Shown here piece by piece: positions 58,368 to 64,000 of a stretch of DNA of 64,000 nucleotides. The translations under genes and the position numbers were made by a program. The notes beneath the pieces were generated by a model. That model saw nothing but the letters and a program-made list of their open reading frames with translations, ran no database searches and had not been told where the DNA came from. The DNA lies in the NCBI GenBank assembly GCA_013140705.1, contig JABFSH010000034.1, forward strand, positions 1-64,000, in the 5' to 3' direction. This DNA comes from Methylococcaceae bacterium (GTDB lineage: Bacteria > Pseudomonadota > Gammaproteobacteria > Methylococcales > Methylomonadaceae). Every line of letters begins with the position of its first letter. Position 1 is the first letter of the stretch.

Positions 58368-60029
58368 ATGAAACCGATATGTAAACAAATTCCAACGACC
58401 ATGCAAACCGTCTTTACTTTAATGGCGTTAGCATTACCAGTGATCAGTCTTTATGGCCAATTTTTGTGGAGCGCACCAGTCTTTGATGATGTCAACTTTT
58501 TAGACGGAACAGAGCACGCTTACTATCGGAATAAATTATTCAGTTTTGAATTACGCTGGCTGCCTTATGCCACGTTTGAGTGGACTCGCGCGCTACTAGG
58601 CTTGAATCTTAACTGGTATCACTGGGGCAACCTGCTGCTGCATCTGGCAGCCAGTATTACGCTGTTTTTCTTCTTGCGGCGCTTATTCGAACACGCCCTG
58701 CCAACTACCCAAGACAGCAACCAGGGACTACCCCCCCACTGGCTGGCCTTTTTTGGAGCCCTGCTTTTCGCACTCCACCCCGCTTCGGTTTATGCCGTAT
58801 CGTATTTATTGCAACGCACCATCCTAATGGCAACATTATTTACCTTGCTCACCTGGGGGCTGTTTCTGGAAGGTTTGATCAGAGAAAAACAACGTTGGCT
58901 GCTAGCTTCCGCTGCCAGCTATCTGCTGGCCGTGCTCTCGAAAGAACATGCCATCATGGCGCCGGCTGTCGCGGTCGCTCTGCTCGTACTGGTTGGCAAG
59001 CAGCCTTTCCGTTCACAACTCCGGCGAATTTTGCCAACCTTTGTGCTTTATGGATTGATTGGCCTATTCGTAGTTTTTCAATACAAATCACGCCATATAC
59101 TGGGGGAAGCCTATGAACCTGTGGCCGCAGATTTATTATCCAGACTTGGACCCGACTTTGATGTTCGTCTCGCCTATCCGCTGTCGATACTGACACAGTG
59201 TTATTTATTTTTTAAGTATTTATGCGTATGGATGATACCTAGCCCTGCATGGATGTCGGTGGACATCTATCAACCCTTCGCCGTACATTTTTGGTCCTGG
59301 CCTCACACTGCGGGCTTCATCGCCTTTATTGCTTACCCCATAGCAGCCTTTCGATTGCTATTAAAAAAAGGCATCCTAGGTTTATTGGGCTTCGCCCTGC
59401 TCTGCCCCTGGCTATTATTCGCTACTGAACTTTCAACCATCAGAATTCAAGAGTCATTCGTGCTGTATCGGAGCTATCTATGGATGGCTGGCGCATTCGC
59501 TGCACTGCCTTTTGTCTGTCAGAACCTCAGTGCAAAACAGGCAAGTATTGTTTTGGCGTTAACGGCCTCATTAATGATGCCATTATCCTGGCTAAGACTA
59601 ACAACTTTCTCGCACCCTCTGCTGATATGGGATGATGCCGCCCGACTGGTTGAAAATGAAGATTACCGCCCCGGAATGGAACGTATTTTCTTTAATCGTG
59701 GTACCGAGCTTATCAGGGTACGGCATTATGCTGAGGCCATAGAGGATATGAATACTGTCATCAAGTTGACGGCCGGAACAGGAAACTACGAGGGTCTAGG
59801 ATATAACAACCGGGCCTGGGCCTATCAAGAGCAAAAACAATACAATCTGGCATTAAGAGACTACAACAAGGCTATCGAACTGATGCCAGAAAACAAGCAT
59901 TCTCATATTGGTAAAGCTGAAGTGTTAGAAGCAACGAATGATTTGTCTGGCGCTCTGCAAGAATTTATTAAAGCATGTCAATTTGGAATGCCTGAGGCAT
60001 GTCAAAGACTGAAGAAAAAAGAACCTTGA
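58368..60029 (+). CDS. Polytopic GT-C/TMTC-like membrane protein with C-terminal TPRs (candidate pilin glycosyltransferase)
   Basis: About 553 residues. There are some 8-10 transmembrane segments, the first at about residues 13-33. It is followed at once by an acidic loop, SAPVFDDVNF. An acidic pair after helix 1 is typical of GT-C glycosyltransferases. FALHPASVYAVSYLLQRTIL resembles the HP..T.AV....R motif of TMTC-type proteins. The C-terminal 120 residues form two to three TPRs (NRAWAYQEQKQYNLALRDYN, LMPENKHSHIGKAEVLEA). The start at ATG 58368 is uncertain; TTG 58332 and ATG 58401 are alternatives. Its place directly after pilA is the argument for a role in pilin O-glycosylation; the reaction and sugar donor are not shown. 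Confidence 0.7.
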   Translation: MKPICKQIPTTMQTVFTLMALALPVISLYGQFLWSAPVFDDVNFLDGTEHAYYRNKLFSFELRWLPYATFEWTRALLGLNLNWYHWGNLLLHLAASITLFFFLRRLFEHALPTTQDSNQGLPPHWLAFFGALLFALHPASVYAVSYLLQRTILMATLFTLLTWGLFLEGLIREKQRWLLASAASYLLAVLSKEHAIMAPAVAVALLVLVGKQPFRSQLRRILPTFVLYGLIGLFVVFQYKSRHILGEAYEPVAADLLSRLGPDFDVRLAYPLSILTQCYLFFKYLCVWMIPSPAWMSVDIYQPFAVHFWSWPHTAGFIAFIAYPIAAFRLLLKKGILGLLGFALLCPWLLFATELSTIRIQESFVLYRSYLWMAGAFAALPFVCQNLSAKQASIVLALTASLMMPLSWLRLTTFSHPLLIWDDAARLVENEDYRPGMERIFFNRGTELIRVRHYAEAIEDMNTVIKLTAGTGNYEGLGYNNRAWAYQEQKQYNLALRDYNKAIELMPENKHSHIGKAEVLEATNDLSGALQEFIKACQFGMPEACQRLKKKEP

Positions 60030-60109
60030 TAAATTAGAGTGAAATCACGAATGTGCAGCAAGACTAATTGCAGTTAAATGTCTGTGTTAAACTGTAATTA
60101 CTAAATTTG

Positions 60110-60392
60110 ATGGTATCTGATAAGGCAACAATTACTTCGGATACTCATAAATTTGTACGTAAATTGGAATCAGCCGATTTTTCTACTAATCAGGCAGAGG
60201 CGGTCGCTGATGCTTCGTGATGCGTCGGGTGAGGCAGAGCTTGCAAGCAAACGAGATATTCGTGAGTTGGAATTAAAAATAGAATCTCGTTTCGAGCAAG
60301 TCAAGGGCGAACTGACTTTGATCAAATGGATGCTTGGAATTATGCTCGGCGGAGTAATGGCATTAATTCTCAAGGCGTTTTTTCCAGTTTAG
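60110..60392 (+). pseudogene. Frameshifted copy of a DUF1640-like coiled-coil protein
   Basis: Codons from 60110 read MVSDKATITSDTHKFVRKLE then a premature stop at 60218-60220. From about 60209 in another frame the protein continues as LRDASGEAELASKRDIRELE, then a coiled coil and one C-terminal helix (WMLGIMLGGVMALILK). Joined, this is the DUF1640 layout. A small indel near 60205-60215 explains the break. The leader tgtgttaaactgtaatta matches the leader of the next gene, so the two are a tandem duplication. Confidence 0.75.
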
Positions 60393-60511
60393 CCAATCGA
60401 TAATGGAAGTAAATCCATTCGAACTCGGTTGATTGACATGGCTAAAAACCGCGCTCAGGGAAGCCCAAGGCGATTTTATTAGCTCTGTGTTAAACTGTAA
60501 TCATTAGATTT

Positions 60512-60820
60512 ATGGAGTGTGTTATGGCAGCAATTACATTTGATACGTTGAAGTTTGCCAATAAATTAAAATCTGCCGGGGTACTGCCCGAACACGCTGA
60601 GGCTGAAGCTTTGGCCGATATATTTGAAGCCAACCTTAACGAAGTTGCAACCAAAGCAGATATCAACCTTCTTAAAGAAGATATTAAACATCTTGAAGAG
60701 AGGCTTTGCGAGCGCTTCGATGGTAAATTTATTCAACTTGAACAGCGCATGACCATTAAATTAGGCACATTGATGGTCATAGCTGTTAGTGCTGTTGCGA
60801 CTTTGGTTAATCTGTTATAG
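60512..60820 (+). CDS. DUF1640-like coiled-coil membrane protein (intact copy)
   Basis: The 102-residue frame starts MECVMAAITFDTLKFANKLK; ATG 60524 (MAAITF) is the more likely start, behind a GGAGTG. The helix ADIFEANLNEVATKADINLL leads into a coiled coil (KEDIKHLEERLCERFDGKFI) and a single C-terminal transmembrane helix (LGTLMVIAVSAVATLVNLL). DUF1640 proteins have no established function in bacteria. It is the intact paralogue of the broken copy just upstream. Confidence 0.75.
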   Translation: MECVMAAITFDTLKFANKLKSAGVLPEHAEAEALADIFEANLNEVATKADINLLKEDIKHLEERLCERFDGKFIQLEQRMTIKLGTLMVIAVSAVATLVNLL

Positions 60821-60938
60821 CCGCAAAGAATCCTGGAATCGGGATGGTCTGAATTATCTTCATTCATCCGGCTGCTTTCGCAAAACTTGCTCCTCACTTT
60901 TATCCCTACATTCCGTCGAGTCTCGCCAGAGACTAAAG

Positions 60939-61200
60939 TGAACCTCAAAAAATTATCCGATCATGCTTCGACAGGTTCTCAAGAAACAGCTTTTTTGTAT
61001 TTATAAAATCAATGACTTGCAAAGATATGAAAACACAAAAAAGTACGTCGAACAGCGACTGTTTCATGGTAACGCCATGCCTCCGAAGGGGGCTTATTTT
61101 GCTCAGCACGAACGGATAAGCCTATGATTTACCTAAGTAACCGTTCGCATTTATGCCCTGTGGGTACTGAGCTTGTCGAAGTGCAGTTTTTAGAGGTTCC
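60939..61200. repeat. Palindromic repeat of the cttcgac family, apparently split by an insert
   Basis: The left end gtgaacctcaaaaaattatc then cgatcatgcttcgacaggttctc, and the right end actgagcttgtcgaagtgca then gtttttagaggttcc, match the borders of the repeat at 51702-51825. About 120 bp (60981-61100), with internal arms cttttttgt / acaaaaaag and gaaacag / ctgtttc, interrupts the left arm. The match resumes as ctcagcacgaacggat at 61101. No gene is present between 60821 and 61246. Confidence 0.7.
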
Positions 61201-61246
61201 TTAAAGACTGCCAGAATCACAATTACATTGCAGCAAATCGCATCCC

Positions 61247-62182
61247 ATGAAAAAAATCCCCATCGGCATTAGTAGTTGTTTATTAGGTCAAAACGTCCGG
61301 TTTGACGGCGGGCATAAGCGTGATGCCTATATTACCGGCACGCTGAGCCAGTATTTTGAGTTTCATCCGTTTTGTCCGGAGATGGGTATCGGCTTGGGTG
61401 CGCCGCGCCCTACGCTGCGTCTGGAAAAAAGTGATGATGCCGTGCGCTGTACTGGCGTTAAAGATAAAAGCATCGATGTCACAAAACCCTTGCGGGACTA
61501 TGCGGCTCAGAATCATCTTCAGTTTGCAGCATTGTGCGGGTATATTTTAAAAAAGGATTCGCCCAGTTGCGGCATGGAGAAAGTGAAGGTTTACGCCAAT
61601 GAAATCCCGCACCGCAACGGGGTTGGCGTTTATGCGGAAGAACTGATGCGCCAAAACCCCATATTGCCGGTGGAAGAAGAAGGCCGACTGGGTGATCCCG
61701 GACTGCGGGAAAACTTCATTCAACGGGTTTATGTGCTGTATCGCTGGAAACTGATGCTCGCAGCAGGGCTTGATGCTCAAAGCCTGACCCGGTTTCATGC
61801 CCGTCATAAATTGATTATCATGAGCCACGAGGATTATCGGGATCTGGGCCAATTGTTGGCGAGCGTCAGCAAGGAGAATGTTCAAGCCATTGCTGATCAA
61901 TACATTTTGTTGCTAATGAAAAAACTCAGGCGCGTGGCCAGCCGTAAAAATCATGTCAATGTCCTGCAACATATTCAGGGTTATTTAAAAAAGGAATTAA
62001 GCGCTGACGATAAATCCGAGCTCTGCGAACTCATTGAAACCTATCGTCGCGGCGAAGTCCCGTTGATTGTGCCGCTGACACTACTGAAACATCATTTTCG
62101 CAAATGCCCTGATCCGTATATAGACGAATCTTACTATATGTCGCCCTACCCTCAGGAATTACAACTTATCAATCAATTATAA
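61247..62182 (+). CDS. DUF523 (TudS-like) - DUF1722 fusion protein
   Basis: The 311-residue protein has an N-terminal DUF523 domain (PIGISSCLLGQNVRFDGGHK, FHPFCPEMGIGLGAPRP, KKDSPSCGMEKVKVY). The three cysteines in SSC, FCPE and SPSCG fit the 4Fe-4S ligands of TudS desulfidases. The C-terminal DUF1722 domain (FHARHKLIIMSHEDYRDLGQ, VLQHIQGYLKKELSADDK) has no assigned role. TudS homologues remove sulfur from thiouracil; the substrate of this fusion is unknown. It is 3 nt upstream of the SDR gene. Confidence 0.88.
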   Translation: MKKIPIGISSCLLGQNVRFDGGHKRDAYITGTLSQYFEFHPFCPEMGIGLGAPRPTLRLEKSDDAVRCTGVKDKSIDVTKPLRDYAAQNHLQFAALCGYILKKDSPSCGMEKVKVYANEIPHRNGVGVYAEELMRQNPILPVEEEGRLGDPGLRENFIQRVYVLYRWKLMLAAGLDAQSLTRFHARHKLIIMSHEDYRDLGQLLASVSKENVQAIADQYILLLMKKLRRVASRKNHVNVLQHIQGYLKKELSADDKSELCELIETYRRGEVPLIVPLTLLKHHFRKCPDPYIDESYYMSPYPQELQLINQL

Positions 62183-62185
62183 GCC

Positions 62186-63025
62186 ATGGCCAAGATACTA
62201 ATTATCGGTTGCGGCGTCATCGGCATGGCGTTGGGAAATGTGCTTTCCGGTAAAGGCCATCAGGTTACGGGTCTTAGACGAAATCCTCCCGTGTCAGACG
62301 CCAACACCTTCAAGTTTATTACAGCGGATATTCAATCCCGTAAAGACATTGAAAGTCTGGATTCGGATTTCGACACGCTGTTTTTTATTGTCTCGCCAGA
62401 CGAACGTTCCGAGAATAACTACCGCAATCTTTATGAAACAGGTTTAAATCATCTGTTGGCCCGATACAGTCAGGCGAATAAAACCAAATGGTTTTTTGTA
62501 TCTTCAACCAGTGTTTATAGTCAAACTGAAGGTGAATGGGTTAACGAGGCTTCGTTGGCTGAGCCCGATAACGTTTGCAGCCAAGTCATCAGGCAGGCTG
62601 AATTGCGGCTGATTGAGACCAGCCCCAAGCATACGGTTGTCCGGTTTTCCGGTATTTATGGTCCAGGGCGCGAGCATCTGTTAAGAATGGCCCAACAGTC
62701 GCCCGCCATACAGAAATCGCCGCCCTACTATACCAACCGGATTCATCAGGACGATTGCGTGGCGGTATTGGCGTTTTTATTGGAACAGCATTTAGCCGGT
62801 GTAACCATGGAATCCTGTTATTTGGCCACTGATGACAATCCGGCGCCGATGTGGGAGGTCATAACCTGGCTAACGCAACAGATGAATTGCAATCCACCTG
62901 TAGAAAAAACAGTCGGCACCGTTTGTTCAATGAATAAACGCTGTGACAATAGCAAGTTAAAAGCGCTGGGTTATCAGTTTAAGTATCCCGGCTTTCGGCA
63001 TGGCTATCTGGAGTTAATTCAATAA
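62186..63025 (+). CDS. YeeZ-like NAD(P)-dependent SDR/epimerase-family protein
   Basis: The 279-residue protein has a Rossmann start AKILIIGCGVIGMALGNVLS, a SSTSVYSQTEGEWVNE segment and VVRFSGIYGPGREHLLRMA. The active-site Tyr-x3-Lys is degenerate (YSQTE), so catalysis as an epimerase is doubtful. Substrate unknown. It is transcribed with the DUF523 gene. Confidence 0.85.
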   Translation: MAKILIIGCGVIGMALGNVLSGKGHQVTGLRRNPPVSDANTFKFITADIQSRKDIESLDSDFDTLFFIVSPDERSENNYRNLYETGLNHLLARYSQANKTKWFFVSSTSVYSQTEGEWVNEASLAEPDNVCSQVIRQAELRLIETSPKHTVVRFSGIYGPGREHLLRMAQQSPAIQKSPPYYTNRIHQDDCVAVLAFLLEQHLAGVTMESCYLATDDNPAPMWEVITWLTQQMNCNPPVEKTVGTVCSMNKRCDNSKLKALGYQFKYPGFRHGYLELIQ

Positions 63026-63054
63026 ATAGGTGGCGGAGCTCAGGTTTTAACAGA

Positions 63055-64000
63055 TTATTTATGGGTTTGTGTTCGCCATAAATTGACGATTTCTGCCACG
63101 TCGAGATCATTCGGGCCTACTCTCCAGCCTGTAAAATAATCTACGTCGTTACTTTTCGGTTCGGGGTTGGGCCGGTAAATTTGAACGCGCGTCGGCATGG
63201 GCGCCGCCTCTCCCAGAACAAGCGCCTCCCCTCTGCCCAACGAACTGAGAATGTCGGTTAAATCTCCCTCGGCTTCAGGAACCAGCCCCCGGATGTAGGC
63301 TTGATCATCCGGATTGCTGGTGCGAAGACAAATAAAGGAACTGCATTGAGACAGCATGGTTTCAGACAATTCTGTCGGCCGCTGACTAACCACTCCAATT
63401 GAAACGCCGTATTTACGACCTTCCTTGGCTATGCGTTCCATCATTTTCTTGGCGCCTTCAAAGCGGCCGCCTTTCTCTCGAGGAATATAGGAATGGGCTT
63501 CTTCACAGATCAAGGTAATCGGAAATTCCCGTCGGGAAGGATTCCAGTAATTAAATTCGTAAGCCAGACGCCCAACTTCCGCACAAACCGATGGCCTGAC
63601 ATCAGCCGGAACCGAGCTTAAATCAATGACCGTAACATTGCCCTTTTTAACACCAACCCCAACAAACTGACTTAACAAATCGGCCATGCTTTCAGAAGTA
63701 TTATGGATTTTGGGCTTTAACAGGAAATCATAGCGGACATCATTGAAGCGACTTTGCAGTCTAATAAGAAATTCATCAAACTGTCCAAATAAAGGACCTA
63801 ATACCTTGCCAAACTCTTTTCTTTCCTCATTGGCTGCTTTAATTTGCATATACAATTCTGCCAACGGAAAGTAAATGGGCGTATCCACTGTAACGGTTGC
63901 CAATCCTAATCGTCTGGCCTCTTTTCGTTTGAGCTGAGATATCACTTCGCGCATAAATGTCATTTGGATGGATGCCGATTTATCCGTCCGGTCAATAAAC
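63055..64000 (-). CDS. HerA/DUF87-type ATPase, C-terminal part (runs off the right edge)
   Basis: The open frame continues past base 64000; the ATG at 63963 is probably internal because no Walker A is present downstream of it. Visible motifs are ITLICEEAHSYIPREKGGRF (Walker B with EEAH), KEGRKYGVSIGVVSQRPTEL and CLRTSNPDDQAYIRGLVPEA with the arginine finger region. The C-terminus WRVGPNDLDVAEIVNLW is typical of HerA-like bacterial ATPases. The partner nuclease, if any, lies outside the window. Confidence 0.85.
   Translation of the reverse strand, partial: FIDRTDKSASIQMTFMREVISQLKRKEARRLGLATVTVDTPIYFPLAELYMQIKAANEERKEFGKVLGPLFGQFDEFLIRLQSRFNDVRYDFLLKPKIHNTSESMADLLSQFVGVGVKKGNVTVIDLSSVPADVRPSVCAEVGRLAYEFNYWNPSRREFPITLICEEAHSYIPREKGGRFEGAKKMMERIAKEGRKYGVSIGVVSQRPTELSETMLSQCSSFICLRTSNPDDQAYIRGLVPEAEGDLTDILSSLGRGEALVLGEAAPMPTRVQIYRPNPEPKSNDVDYFTGWRVGPNDLDVAEIVNLWRTQTHK

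Overview
The window reads as chromosome of a Gram-negative gammaproteobacterium. It carries a complete Tol-Pal cluster next to ruvABC and queE/queC, the exbB-exbD-lpxK-ycaR-kdsB lipid A/KDO block, an accD-folC-SPOR-purF-metZ order like that of pseudomonads and relatives, TonB-dependent uptake, and MSHA-type and type IV pilins. A VPLPAAVWL-type PEP-CTERM protein and a stand-alone FchA-like folate cyclohydrolase fit an aquatic, possibly methylotrophic member such as the Methylococcales. That taxonomic placement is inference: no rRNA or methane-oxidation gene lies in the window.

Region by region: (1) 1-6.4 kb is an accessory stretch: an IS630-type transposase tail, a TonB receptor, a frameshifted DUF11-like secreted protein, and a PEP-CTERM surface protein with a 654-bp-period internal duplication. 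It is bracketed by two inverted copies of a composite palindromic repeat, with a MITE-like element next to the right copy. (2) 6.4-19.8 kb holds a 1068-residue MalT/SARP-like regulator, recJ, a translationally coupled kdsB-ycaR-lpxK-exbD-exbB block, a transporter, aroC, prmB, a lone FliK-like protein and a cupin. (3) 19.9-28.99 kb is a signalling region: a second MITE-like element, a MASE1-PAS-GGDEF-EAL gene split by a one-base deletion, an ACS-family transporter, fabI, and a DUF4118-PAS histidine kinase followed by what looks like the stub of a lost receiver domain.

(4) 29-39 kb is biosynthetic: metZ, purF, a SPOR protein, folC, accD, trpA, trpB and trpF on the minus strand, then an FchA-like enzyme and a small BamE-like lipoprotein on plus. 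(5) 39-42 kb is a five-gene MSHA-like pilin cluster (mshA/C/D/O/P order). (6) 42.4-54.9 kb is one long minus-strand run: serA-serB, yebC-ruvC-ruvA-ruvB-ybgC-tolQ-tolR-tolA-tolB-pal-cpoB-queE-queC. (7) 55-64 kb holds a thioredoxin-like protein with hemJ, two adjacent toxin-antitoxin modules (PIN/AbrB and CcdB/CcdA), a type IV pilin behind a good sigma-54-type promoter, a polytopic GT-C/TMTC-like TPR protein immediately downstream (candidate pilin glycosyltransferase), a tandemly duplicated DUF1640-like coiled-coil gene with one copy broken, a DUF523/DUF1722 protein, a YeeZ-like SDR, and a HerA-type ATPase that runs off the right edge.

The most notable signals beyond routine annotation are the families of palindromic and MITE-like repeats (at least seven places), the four genes that look recently broken, the PEP-CTERM protein with its duplicated module, and the pilin plus TMTC-like pair. 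No CRISPR array, rRNA or tRNA was seen.
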